Assembly: GCA_025266875.1 (NCBI GenBank)
Contig: JALLLT010000041.1
Location: 1 to 64,000 of the forward strand
Length of the DNA stretch: 64,000 bases
Origin: Fennellomyces sp. T-0311
Taxonomy: Eukaryota > Mucoromycota > Mucoromycetes > Mucorales > Lichtheimiaceae
Direction: 5' to 3'
Shown here piece by piece: positions 32,445-46,597 of this stretch (position 1 is its first letter; every line of letters begins with the position of its first letter). The notes beneath the pieces are model-generated. The model worked only from the letters and a program-made list of their open reading frames with translations, ran no database searches and was not told the origin of the DNA. The translations under genes were made by a program, and so were the position numbers.

Positions 32445-34537
32445 CTAAGTTTTACGCTTGATGATGACATCATATACATTAACTGATGGATTGGTAGTTG
32501 AAGGTTTTTGTTCTTTTTCAATATAGTATTGGGGAGCCACTTGATTGATTAACAACGCCAAACTATCGTGGTCCGGAACCGCTCCCGAAGAAGTATCCAA
32601 CAGGAAATGATTGAAAGTCAAAACCTTCATGCTGATGCTCCAGCGTAATATTTGAAGCAAACCGAGTATGCTAATTTTATAGCCTTGCACAGTGGAACTC
32701 ATCCGTGGCAAATGAAGCTCTTTCAGTCGCGGTAATTCTGCCAAGGTGCGCAATATGCGGAAAGACATATTTTCGACACCATCCAAGGTTAGTTTCTCGA
32801 TTGCAGTACCGCGAAGCTTGACTGCAAATTGAAACAAGTCATTTTCGTCGAAAAACTGTCCCGGGTGAAGTTCAACATTGCAGTTCTTGAGAGTCGGGAT
32901 ATTCGCAACGGAAAGTAGCGTATTTCTCCCGAACATTGGCACAGAAGTAGAGGTTAGTGACTCGAGCTTCGAATGTGCGATCCAGTGATAGAAGAAATGA
33001 GCTACCGCTTCTTCTTCACTGCAAGTACCCCGGGTTTTCCAACAAACAGTCCAAAGGCTCAAGTACTTCAATTGGTTTGTTGCGTAGCCAGTGTATTGTG
33101 GTGTCGTGGCAAATATAGTTGTAGCCGACAAAGACAGTTTTTCCAAAGCAGGAAGTTGTTCAAGCAATATATTGAAGCGGATATCGTCGATTTCTAAGTA
33201 GTTGAGTTCCAATGAGCGTAAACGATGTAGAGGACCAAGAGCTTCAATTTTTGGTGAATCGAACGTCCATTTTTCGCAGTTCAATTCTAGGGTTTCCAGC
33301 GACGGACAATGGCCAAGCATGAGACTGAGTGAATCTGGGTCGTAATTGAAAATTTGAAGTTTCAGCGTGTGGAGTTGAGTGAGCTGAAGCGAGCGAAACA
33401 CTGGTGACCAATCGAAGATGGAGTTGCTGTTGTATACTCGCAATAACAAGTGCTCCAGGGTGTCTTGATTTTTGAATAAATGTGTTACTATGGGATCGCC
33501 TCCATAGCCATCACATATATCTAGCTTTCGGATTCCGATACAATCTGGATCGTTGGTGTAGAAATCAATGTCGTCAAGTTCATCGGCTCGATCAAGCGTA
33601 AAGAGAGGTTCCACGTGGTTGATTTTCGGACACAATTCGAATAGACGATCAAGGCTAATCGAAGTCTTGTTATATACGATGGGATTGGCAGGTTCAGTGC
33701 GGATGCCGACCATATTTCGCCTGGTCGGGCCAATGTAACATCGCAATTCAGGGCAACATTGTAGAATTGGGTATACACGATCCGGGTTAGTCATTGCAAG
33801 ATCCAAGAACAGGTGTGTAATTTTTGTCGTTAAGGTCAATGGTGACAACTCTGGCTTATCGTGTACAACGGGTTCTTGGTGGTATAACTCGTGTGGCTGC
33901 CATACACGCAGTCGGACCTCGTAGATAAAATGAGTGAGCTCTGGGCATGCCTTGAAAACGTGTAAAAACGGAATATTGGAGCCATGGTCCAATATTTTCA
34001 AATGGGTTACGTAAGGCGCAAGCTTCTCCAATTCTCGAAGAAATGTGTACAGGTTTGTCGTTTTGCAGGACTTGAACTCTGTTTCCGGATATTGAATATC
34101 CACTTTCCCGTCATACACGACTCTGTAAATCACTTACCGAGAGATTTGATTTTTGTACATCCCCAGTCGAGAAGCTTGTTCAGAATACAAGTCAACTCGT
34201 ACTCACTCGCGAAATAGCGCAAGGTAACGTTTTTGACATGGCCACCGAGGCAACGAGCTCGGCACAGATTCTCGATGTATGCGTCACTTGGGTCAAGGTC
34301 TATTGTCGTCCACACGCTTTTTGCGTATTGGGGTATAGCATAATACCAATCGCGACAGACCAACATGCAAGTCAGGCAATCCGCCTGGTTCAAGTAAGAA
34401 AAGATGAGGAGGATAATGTCGGGATGCAGTGCCGCCATGAATCCGAGCTGCTGAACCCGTAATGGTCGTATCGGCAAATCACTTGGATCAGGCGATTTAG
34501 TGTCTAAATCAGCAAGGGCGTAATTGCTGGGTGTCAT
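32445..34537 (-). CDS. F-box/LRR protein (family copy 3)
   Basis: Exons 34537-34138 and 34078-32445 give 677 residues. The F-box is at residues ~33-75 (LHPDIILLIFSYLNQADCLTCMLVCRDWYYAIP) and is followed by LRR-like repeats (LGHCPSLETLELN, LGPLHRLRSLELNYLE). It aligns along its whole length with copy 1, including a first exon of identical length and the phase-1 intron at SL-G|E. An AAG-GT-free continuation inside the intron is also open but lacks homology, so I keep the spliced model. Probable SCF substrate receptor; the substrate is unknown. Confidence 0.85.
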
Positions 34538-35462
34538 GATTGAAACAGTTTAAGACTGGCAGTAGCAAAGCCTGCTTGATGAAACACAACTTACCCTTTT
34601 GGCTTAGTGGTTATATGTTACACAATTGTAGGGCATTACTACTTATTAAGAGCTAGACTCCCAACCACCTTCGTTTTCCTTTTTTTCTTTACCCACTTCT
34701 CTGGTTTTCCCAACTGTCTTCAACAGCTGCTATATATTTTGATACCGTTCCTTGCCGCCGGGCGTTATTGGGTAACTTGAAAACGTATACACTGTTATAC
34801 ATACGTCAAAATGTCGCGTTCCATCTCTTTCTAGAGACCGTATATTGTATACAGTAGTGACCAGTACCATGCGCTTTTCGAGGATGGAACGTTGACAGAC
34901 AAGCGATCCCGCCTTGGATCCTGTGACTTTGTCTCTGTTTGTATTGGGACGGACACCTTGATGTGATTGCCTGAACCCTGACAGTATACCTGTCTAACCA
35001 GCGGCCCTCCTTACAGCGTACCTTATACAAAAAACCCTTTGCCAATGTATTGATTACTCTAATATTTCTTACTCTCCAAGTAGTGATCGAGGCCTTATGT
35101 TCCACTTTGGATTAAAAGTAACATATTACCTTCCCTTGAAGCCCGAATACAATGGCTATACCAATTCATTCTGGTACGCAGTATATATTCGCGGATTCCT
35201 ATCATTGACTAAAGATCGCATTGAATGCATCATCCTTTTGCAATCGAGGTTTTTCTGCTAGGATATCTACAATTCATTATTGCTACCCAGTTATCAAAGT
35301 AGCTAATGGTGTTTACAAATCTGCCGGCGGATACTTCCTTTGTACCCTCTTTGACGATTTTAAATCTATTGCGCAACTCAAGCAGAGATTTTATATTGAA
35401 TAGTAAAATATCGTAAGTAAGGATAAGCGGCTTTTATTTGCGTAACAAATGAAATGGCCAGG
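34538..35462. other. Intergenic DNA
   Basis: Contains the promoter side of F-box copy 3 and the 3' flank of the UCH gene. A 99-codon minus frame at 34806-35105 has no support. Confidence 0.4.
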
Positions 35463-36494
35463 CTAATTGGCGGACTTCGCTAGTGCTATAACACTGTACT
35501 GGGTATGGCCAGGATCCACGTCCATGAACTTGCGCATGACGCGTGCAGTGCTCTACAAAAACCCAAATTGATATTCTTTTCTTGCACTTGAATTGTGTAT
35601 ATTACCTCTAAAAGACCATCGCATTTTCCATGATGGATAGGGAACTGCTTTCCTCCAGCCAGTTCATAAAGCTCACCATCCACTTCGGTAAAGCATATAA
35701 AGGCATAACCAGGTGCTACCCCCAATGCCGGTGGCTAATAATTCAAAGTTAAATGGTTGAGAATTTGGGTTATTTAAAAAACATACCGTCGTTTGACCCG
35801 ATGATGCACCAGCGCCGTGGACGGATGCCAATTTTTCATTGTACTCAAGGAATTTACCTCTGTCGTATGGCGATGAGAGCTTTTCGGTTTCCTGGATGAT
35901 ATCATGGAACAAACCAGGTCCTGAATTTGGTTAATTATATGTTATAAAAGCAAAGTCAACGTGGGTAAGTGCTTACCAACGAGGGCCTTGTTGTTGGCCA
36001 GTGAATGAATGATAGCCATCATACCGCACGCATTCCCGATCGTCTGCTTGTAGAACAGGACATTGGGGCTGATTTCCTGCTTGTTTTCAGTCAACCTTGC
36101 TTCTTCTTCGCTTCTGATCCGTCTTGCGACTTCAGTAAAAGGGTAGAGAAAGATGATGGAGGCTACGGGTTGTGGAACAAGACTCAGTAGTTCCGGATCA
36201 AGACCTATACGAGATCATTAACACTGAGCAAAAACTACTGCTTGTGTGGATAGCGTTTTTTTTTACCATAGACATCGATAAATGACCATTCGTTGCTGAC
36301 ACCGTTTTCGTGAATGATCTATGCGTGTGTATGTGAGCAATAGTTTTACAAAGGAAGCGAGATATGACGGACCTTGTTCCATACCTATTAAGCCAGAAGC
36401 TTTTAGTCAAGAACCAAAAGAATATAACTGACCTTACCTCTGGATTAGATTCGAGAGGTATCCACACTGTCTTCTTCTCAGGTTGATTCGACAT
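35463..36494 (-). CDS. UCH-L3-type ubiquitin hydrolase paralogue lacking catalytic His and Asp
   Basis: A peptidase C12 family member with exon structure matching the paralogue at 38714: MSNQPEKKTVWIPLESNPE, VWNK, IIHENGVSNEWSFIDVYG, a long exon with the oxyanion Gln and nucleophile Cys in KQTIGNACGMMAI, then GPGLFHDII. In UCH enzymes the other triad residues are His in the '(D)LHF' strand and Asp in 'YELDG'. Here those read YAF (nt 35719-35727) and YELAG, so both are alanine; I checked the codons GCC and GCT. The frame is otherwise open to a stop at 35463 with normal splice sites. Likely a ubiquitin-binding pseudoenzyme, or an early pseudogene. Confidence 0.8.
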
Positions 36495-37500
36495 TACGTC
36501 GTTGAAAGGAGGAAAAAGACAAGAGTTACGTGTCGCTTCGTCACCTTTATGCTTGTGCGTGACTTAGTAGCTTTATATGGAGTTACGTATAAGTTTTTAG
36601 CCGGTTGCCACGCCATGACCAGTTTGGAATGATCATTGCCAAAGGACCGCTACTTTTGACATCGAGCGAGTGAGATGCATTACGTAAATGCGCAACTTTA
36701 AGTTTAAACACTTTTTTACGGAAACGGTCGTTCGGAAAAAAGATTGGGAACACGCATATGGTTTGGCGGTATATGTACTACGCGTATTACTTGTTTTTAA
36801 ATTATAAATAAACTATAATATTAGGTGGAAAGAGCTTGCGTTAATGTTATTGTGAATGTCCACGCATCCAATCTGGGCTTGAAGTCCTTGTACTTAACGT
36901 GATGGCTCTGCATGAAAAATAAACAGATGAGCATCTGTTGTTTGAGCATCATAGCACATGTGTTTTGGCGGTGGCAAGCGGTTGATGGTTTTCTCTCAAA
37001 TACGTTGGTAAGAATATACTTTAGTTTATCTCCATGTGCCCATCATAGGCTCATAGGGCAATAGCCAAGTTGGAGTTACCTCGTTACACCGAAACAATGC
37101 AGAATAATCGGAATAATCCCGCTACAGACTGGGCATATTTCTTTTCGTGGCAGACGCATACATATTACACGAGCAGATGTCAAATCTCTCCAATCGATCA
37201 CATGTCATGAAAAAGTGAGTCACCTTGGGATATGATGCCACCGCGCCGCCATAATTTTCCCATTACCGGGATCGGTTGCATAGCATGCCGCCGAACGATA
37301 TATCACCGTAGCAATATAGCAAGACAAGAAATATTTCAAGAATCAACGTCTATTAATTAAACGGGTTTGAAGATTGTTTCTTGAACAAATTCAGCAACTC
37401 AGAAAGGGATGCTATATCTAAGGAAGAAAGGATTATAATGTATACAAAAAAAACCATGGAAAAATAGCTGCTTTTTTTAACATGCTGCGCCCTATTGGTA
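36495..37500. other. Intergenic DNA
   Basis: Upstream flank of the UCH paralogue and 3' flank of the R3H-SUZ gene. No supported feature. Confidence 0.4.
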
Positions 37501-38319
37501 TCACTCCATATCTTTGAAGATCCGAGCCCGCGCCTCCTCATATGCTGCCTTGCGTTCTTCGTATGTCAAGTTCTTCCTGTCTGCCGCGCCGGTGGGAGAG
37601 CCTCTTCTCGAGCCATTACTTGAATCTCCTGGCGACGCACGACGCATGATTTTAAACTTTGGCGCGGCTTCCTCTTGTTCTTTTTCCTCAGGCTCAACCA
37701 AGTCCGTAAAGCCCATTTCAGGTCTATCGAACGTGATGATGTTAATTTTCGATTCCTTTGACAACAGACAGTGCTTACATTGCCGTAAACTGGTTTTTAC
37801 ATAAGAACACGGACTTTCGCATCGGCTCATAGAAATGCGAAAGATTGAAGTACGGCGCGACCTTGTGGACCATCAATCGCTGATATGAATTCATCTGAGG
37901 AAGGTCAAGACGATACAATCTATACACACGCTACGGTTAAGGAGACCAATTCGTGTTTTTAACCACGGTGTAACGTACTGATGATTGTTGATGAAGGCTT
38001 CTAGATCCTTTTCCAGCTTCAACAGAAATATCCTTTCCTGGGGCTTCTTGAGCAGCGTCAGGATAAAGGTATCGAGGGTATTCGTGTGTGGCTCAGCTGG
38101 CTGTTGCTGTGGATCGTAGAGTTGTTGCTGGGAGTACTGCCCGTGCAACGGAAGGAGCATTGGCTGCTGCCTCTCCTGTAGGATTTGATATTGAGGCGGC
38201 GGCTGTGCTGCTGGTGCTGGATAGCCTCGTTGGAGACGGCGTGGGGGGCCATCCTGAACATCGTAGGCATGTTGCATGCGTGATGGATTGTCGTGTTGTT
38301 CATTATGTTGTTCAGTCAT
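37501..38319 (-). CDS. R3H-SUZ domain RNA-binding protein
   Basis: The N-terminal exon (from 38319) is Gln/Pro-rich, then has TFILTLLKKPQERIFLLKLE, the helix that precedes R3H domains. A splice at 37991/37910 joins FINNHQ to MNSYQRLMVHKVAPYFNLSH, a clear R3H core; here the R-x3-H pair is represented by R and H in QRLMVHK. A later exon encodes ITFDRPEMGFTDLVEPEE followed by a SUZ motif (PKFKIMRRAS...YEERKAAYEEARARIF) and the stop at 37501. R3H-SUZ proteins bind single-stranded nucleic acid, usually mRNA, in the cytoplasm. The middle splice junction near 37770-37810 is not resolved. It sits between the two UCH paralogues. Confidence 0.75.
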
Positions 38320-38713
38320 GTCGGAAGGATTTGTGTCGGTGGCAACAAGGGACTGTAAGTATGGTGGTTAGGAACACTTCACACACGGAACCTATATACG
38401 GCAAAGCCTACCATAATCTAGCGGTTGAATGTTCATGTGCTTTCAAAGGTGGATCGCCCAAGTGATTACATCCAGCACACTGCAGCAGTGGTTGTAGGAA
38501 AATGAATGGCGCTTGACAAGCGTAGGAATCCGTTTTTTAAAGAGTTGCTTGCTGCAATTAATTAAAAGAAGAGGAAGAAAGGAAAAAACACACTCTATGT
38601 TGATTGAGATAGCTCCAATCGAATCCTTCATAGTCACACAGCGAAAGCGCTGAAAAGCCGACTGCTGAACGTGAGCGACGACACGTAACTCTTCTCCCTT
38701 CTCCCAACCACTA
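38320..38713. other. Divergent promoter region
   Basis: About 390 bp between the R3H-SUZ start (minus) and the UCH-L3 start (plus). It probably carries both promoters. No RNA gene seen. Confidence 0.5.
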
Positions 38714-40849
<2,136 letters not shown>

Positions 40850-43800
40850 TTTTATGCTGTTTTTGAGTTGAAAGGATCAAACGAAGAAATTTTTGGAATC
40901 GGTCGGTGCCTTCCAATAAAAATGTAGCTGTGTAGCATATCAACCCGTCATCGAAGGCAAAATACGCAAGGCCTGCCTTTTGTTTCACCTCTTTCGTACG
41001 CACAAAGAGCCTTTCTGGAAATAATAACAAATAACTATAGAAAAGGAAGGACAATTCGAAATCTTTACGCTCCAGCCGTATGTAGTATATCTTTAGGTTG
41101 ATTGGCATTGCAAAGATATATCGAGTATACTGGCAATCTTTATTTTGAATCAACGCAGATATATTATGTGCTACAAAGCATAGGTCAACTATCTATCGTG
41201 CCGTGGATGTACTGATGGTCTTGACTGGCACATAATGAAGTAAAAGCTAGCCGTATAGTTATTTTATAGCAGTGATATCACATTATATGTTCCTATGGCT
41301 TTGGATAGCATGTTTGCTTTTTTGCTGCTTCTTCACCTTGAACACGGACGAATATTGATCTGTCTGTGCCCAATATATACGCAGTTCTGAAAATTGGTTA
41401 GAAAAACGGGAAAGGAGAACTCCCGAGAACCCCACAGATGAGCTAGTTCATGTCCAAAGTGCGTATAATGAAGCAAAGACCAGCCCATACAAAAAAGATC
41501 ATCCGTACGAATGCTCGTCTAAACAGTAGATGTCAAGTATTTTCATAAAGTAGAGTCAACATACATTGTCGCCACAGAAGAGCATCTCCTGTTGGAGCTT
41601 ATCATGGAAAATCTTGCAATTGACAATCACGGACAACTGATCTATGCGCTTGAAACAAAAATCCAAATGATATTGGACAGACAGGCGACATTTCCAAATG
41701 GGGTGATGACGGAAGTATTGCGGCTTGCATTGATAGAGCACGTACCGCAGCTCAACGAGAAGCAGACCAGCAACAGCCTTAAATAGGATTGAGCGTGGAT
41801 ACACAAACACGCATGGATGTGACATGCGACCGTAGACTTTCAATGTGTTGGTAAAAGTATCTTTATACTGGTATACAAATATCGGCGGTTCACACCGGTC
41901 GTGCTCGCGTTGCTGAGACAGCACATGTCTCGATTTGTTACTATCAAGCTTACACAGCTTTCGCAGTCAGTCTTTGTGAACATTCCGCTGATGTGGCTGT
42001 GATATTTATTCAGGTTGACTTGCCAAGTTTGTTGCGTACTGCTTGCGCATACACCGTGTGTCTTTAACGACACTACTTATCGCTTTTAGGGGCCTGTCGC
42101 TTTCACAGGTACGGCACACACGCAAACATGTCTCGCAAACTTATCACGGGTATCTGATGTTTTATGTCTTTCGCAGTCATTTTTTTTTTATTTTTCGGTC
42201 CTTCGCCACCAAAAAAGCAATGTCTGTATAAGCACTATTGTAAACTTCCTGTCGTTGCCTTTTGTGTAGTTTTCTGTTTTTCTGTTGCTTTCTTGGTCGA
42301 ACCTTTCCCATCCTTGCCTACCTAACTCTGTTCCAGTACTCGTCATTGCGTAAAAGGAGACTTTTGAGCAGGTTAACTTTTAACCATATATACCAAAGAC
42401 TTCCCGTATCTAATCTTATACTGCTCCTTTATGCGTATAAGTATACGTGCTTTTGACATTTTTTTTACGTATCACGACAACTTGTACGAATCGGGCAAAG
42501 ATTTCTGCATTCAATACTCAGTTGCTAATACATTTTGACAGATATCACTCTGACAATAGTAAATATTTTAACGAGCATATCCACGTGAAAGTCTACCCAC
42601 CGTCAGTGATTTGCACGCGTGATATGAGTATAAGTAATACGGAATGTGTAGCTTTATATATATAAGCAAAGCAGATTCTATAATATGTAACAAGTAAAAA
42701 TAGATTGACTTGATTGATTTTTTTACATTTAACATACTCACTCTGGTATACGTACTGTAATTAGCTTTTTTCTATTACGTACATAGAATGCAACTGCGTC
42801 ATTTTTTAATGACATTGTCATCTTAAAACCTATTGCATTAAATACCAAGTCAATGTCAACTTTATGATGCAAAATATAAAAAAAAACCCTGGAAGTCAAA
42901 ATCAAAGATATCGAAAGCAACATAAAGTATAGTGTTCATGCAGCTACACAAGACAGACGAGACCACGTTTCTTACTGATTATTCTACCTTTTTGAGATTA
43001 CGTACTGAAAGGGAAACGACAGAAAAAATACAGACACCTTACGCATCTCGAATTTTATTCGTTCGCTATCTTCTGGCTGAACTTATAAAGCACCAATGTG
43101 TAGTGCTCCGTCGGAAAATCGTCAATAATAGCCGGCAGTAGGTATGGAGACATACGGTGCCTTGATCATCTCCGCCTTCGAAGTTCGAATAAATTCTACA
43201 TACGCTCAGGCTATTTTTATATATAGAAATCTCTATAAGGATGGCTGCGGGACACTTATGTACCTTGCATACATCCAGCCAACCTCTACTTTCTGCACTT
43301 TCGGGCTGCCTGGGCTCTCCAGCTCTGTGCCAAGTTTTTTTCTCTCTTTAAAGTTTCGTAAAATTTGCAAGGAAAGATCCAATATACGTTTGACCACACT
43401 TCTTCATCTAATTGAGCGATGAATCGTACAGCTGAAATTACTACAGTAATTATCATATTATCCACATGCACTAGTGGGAGACTTCTTGGTTGAGATGTTC
43501 TTTGGTAGTTAATGGCTGAGTAAATCCCTGTATAGTTACGTTAATACAGTGTGTCTCTCGTAGAGAATATCCGTATTAGTCTACAGCCCAATGGTAAAAG
43601 TAAAAACAGAAGCATGTAAGGCTTAGTGCGGTACTTGATGTTCTTATATAATTAATGCTATAAAAGTATTAAATAAAAGAGAAAGATATATATCAAACTT
43701 ACATAGTTATCCATCGCTTAAAGCGAAACACAATCGATTTTCAAGAGCAGGTTTTCAAACGGTACTGTAATATGCAGTTCGATTCTTTTGGTAATCAAGA

Positions 43801-46597
43801 TCTTAGTCTGTTTTTGGTACGTTGAAAGAACTGTCGAAAAATAGATGCAGTTTTCTATCAGCCGATAATTAAAGTTTTATGCGAAAAGAAATGGTCTGGG
43901 CGTAACGATACCTAATCAAATTGGTGGGGTTGCTTTTTCATCGATCAGATCATCGGTTCAGTAACCGCGTCTTCGACAAGTCGGATATTTAAAAGCATCC
44001 AGACTGATAACTCGTGAAAATTGAACTACTCCGACAAGTACATACCGTTTTATCAGATCTTCGCACAGCTAAATTACTATAAGAATGCTCATCAGATAAC
44101 TTGCTACTTATCATGCCTTATCACCTCACTCTCCTGCATATACTGGCCACAGAAGTGATATAAGATTTGGTTCGTTCGGAAGAGTCTATTCAATAGAGCT
44201 GCCAAAAGCAATAATGTATATCGTTCCCGGTGAGCGTACAACTGACCGCATGGATGATGTTATCGCCATCAACTCCTTTCAACTGTCCTTATCTTGGCCA
44301 AGTCGGTTGGGTTTTGTATCAGATCAATTAGCGTACCTATTGAAGGATCAGATTGGGCATTATAGAGCTGAAAGCTTCTTTATTGATTTTTAACCTAAAT
44401 GATACTGCATACCTGTCTCTCTTTCAAGTACACTAAAATCAATGCGGCATAGGAAGGTTTAGGATATCTTCAAATGGTTTACCTGGTTCGTACTATTTTA
44501 TAAATAATAGAACCGCTCTCAAAATATAGCTACTGTTATATTGAAGTCGATAATTAGCGACGACTTTGCATGTTTCTTTGTGATCATCGGGAATGTTTTG
44601 CTTAGGCATCCGGGACAATGTTTGTGCTTTCATTAGCGGCCAGCCCATTCAAAGTGTACGTTTAACAAAACCCATCAGGAGGACAGAAATTTCTCCCATC
44701 CCGTCTGGTATCACAATCCCCCGTCGCAGAGAGCGGTATGCTTTTGTGAATTAATATAATCAACAGATCGATTGCACGACCTATCTACTTACATGCGTTA
44801 ACTCCGTACATCACAGCTGCATCCCCTCAGCATATAATATGTCAGTAAATTTATAGTTAATAGCCGTTTCTTTATCAGAGCCAAGCCATCTGTAGTGTAC
44901 CTTTAGACGAAATACTTGGTACATATATCTATAATATTCACGTATTGTATTAGTTTTGCACTCAATACTACACATTCTTTGCCCTCGCAATAAGCTTTTC
45001 TAAAATAAGTTTCAGTGGTTATCTATGTACTTAGAATATTCATTTTATTACACGACCCATTGCTTCATTATCCTTGTGCATATCTATAGAATATCTGCGA
45101 AATGTAGATACTCCATTTCATCATATACGACAATGGTGTTAAGTAGGCAAATGGGATATTCGAAATCAAAAGCCGTCATCATCAGAGATTGCTACTTTAG
45201 ATCTCGGGATGACGTTGCTAAGATCCATCAGTGACGCGATTTCTACACACAAAAGCCTATCTGAACGGGCGCGCTTTGATCACCCTCCGCTTTTTCATCA
45301 ATCGGCCGATCTTTTTTTTTTGCCACGCTAGTCCAGCTCGATTACATCACTTTTCCACTTGACAACTATGTTGACAGTACGCATAATCAATGACAGAAAT
45401 CGTTCAATTACTTGCATCATGAAGCTGCCTCCTCCAGATTTAATTTATCGCTCTGTTTTGTTATGGAACGCGATGATAGATTTCGGGATCACCAAGAAAG
45501 GAATTGTGAACGCGGGGGTTTGCGGTCTCGGTGCAACCTTATCTTGATCAACATTCATGCTGTCATTACTTTGTATAGGTAGTGCGAGATAGGTAGAAAA
45601 GTTGAAAGCACGAGGCTACGGCTTGAAAAAAAAAAGCTACCATCATTAAATGGCAGATGTTGCCGATGCAGGGTTAGCAGATAAGTTTGAGGGCGAGAAC
45701 GGTGGTTTTAAGATTTTATCAGATCTTGGGTCAAAAAAGCATCGGTGTAACCACCTGGTCAACTGTAATGTTAGAGATCTGATAAAAAAAGAAACCGGAA
45801 AATGACAAAAGCAAATCTCATGCTACCTGTTGTGATTCTCGACCCCGCAAGACAACACCATGATCACGTTTTTTTTTTATTTTATTTTACTTTGTTTTGG
45901 AATTGCAACTTAATAAGAAAGTGCGCTTTAACGGCACAGCCGGGTCACGTTGCAGTTCTCTCACGCAAGATTTTTTTTCATATTGGCTGTCAACTTCAAA
46001 GTGGGGAGAGACATCCACTTACATCCTTCCACATTGATCATTCTCGTTGCGGACGGAAGCCGGCGAATGGGCAGTTCTGAGCAAGGGAGGAGGAGCTGCA
46101 TATTGAAGCAAATTATCAGACGTTTATTTTTCGTAGCTTGGTATACAAGGCTGCAGCGTCACATCATGCACCTATCCTTAAATGTAGTGACGCGCATCAT
46201 TAAACTGCCCCCACGCGTAGTCGAGGTCGCTATGGACCAAGACGAAGGGAAATCAGATAAAATTTTCTATAAGGGTATCAGCTGATAGAGGAAGCAAGAG
46301 CAAAGGACGCATCTTGTTACGCAAGACGCATGGCACTCGCGGGAAGACAAAATATCGTCCTTCATCGATCTGATAACGAGGCTAATTTTTTAGCTGGGAA
46401 AGTTTCCGAAGATGGGGGGACGCTTGCGATCAGATATGTGACCTGCTGCTGATTGGCTCATCAGGTCGCCCTACATTGCAGCAAAAAAGGACTTGGCCAT
46501 CAGATAGTGGGATGGTGGCATATAAAAGCTCTCGCCCACAAGCTCCCTCGACCTTACATTTCGTTTTCTCTCTCTCTTTCTTCACACATCATTCACT
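40850..46597. other. 5.7-kb gene-poor region
   Basis: I find no gene I can support here. A plus frame at about 41548-41786 (LALIEHVPQLNEKQTSN) reads like a protein fragment but has no start or partner exons. The remainder is AT-rich with many short frames on both strands and T-homopolymers (for example near 42179, 45311 and 45871). The right end from about 45700 holds repeated ATCAGAT heptamers and the promoter of the PPR gene; a TATAAAAG box at about 46520 is well placed for a start at 46598. Confidence 0.5.
45700..46505. promoter_or_regulatory. Cluster of six ATCAGAT/ATCTGAT motifs upstream of PPR gene
   Basis: The heptamer ATCAGAT, in either orientation, occurs near 45718, 45776, 46253, 46368, 46431 and 46498. 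Four of the six are followed by A, giving CAGATA/TATCTG, which overlaps a GATA-type core. By simple base counting fewer than one copy is expected in 800 bp. It may be a transcription-factor binding cluster or the trace of a repeat. Confidence 0.3.
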
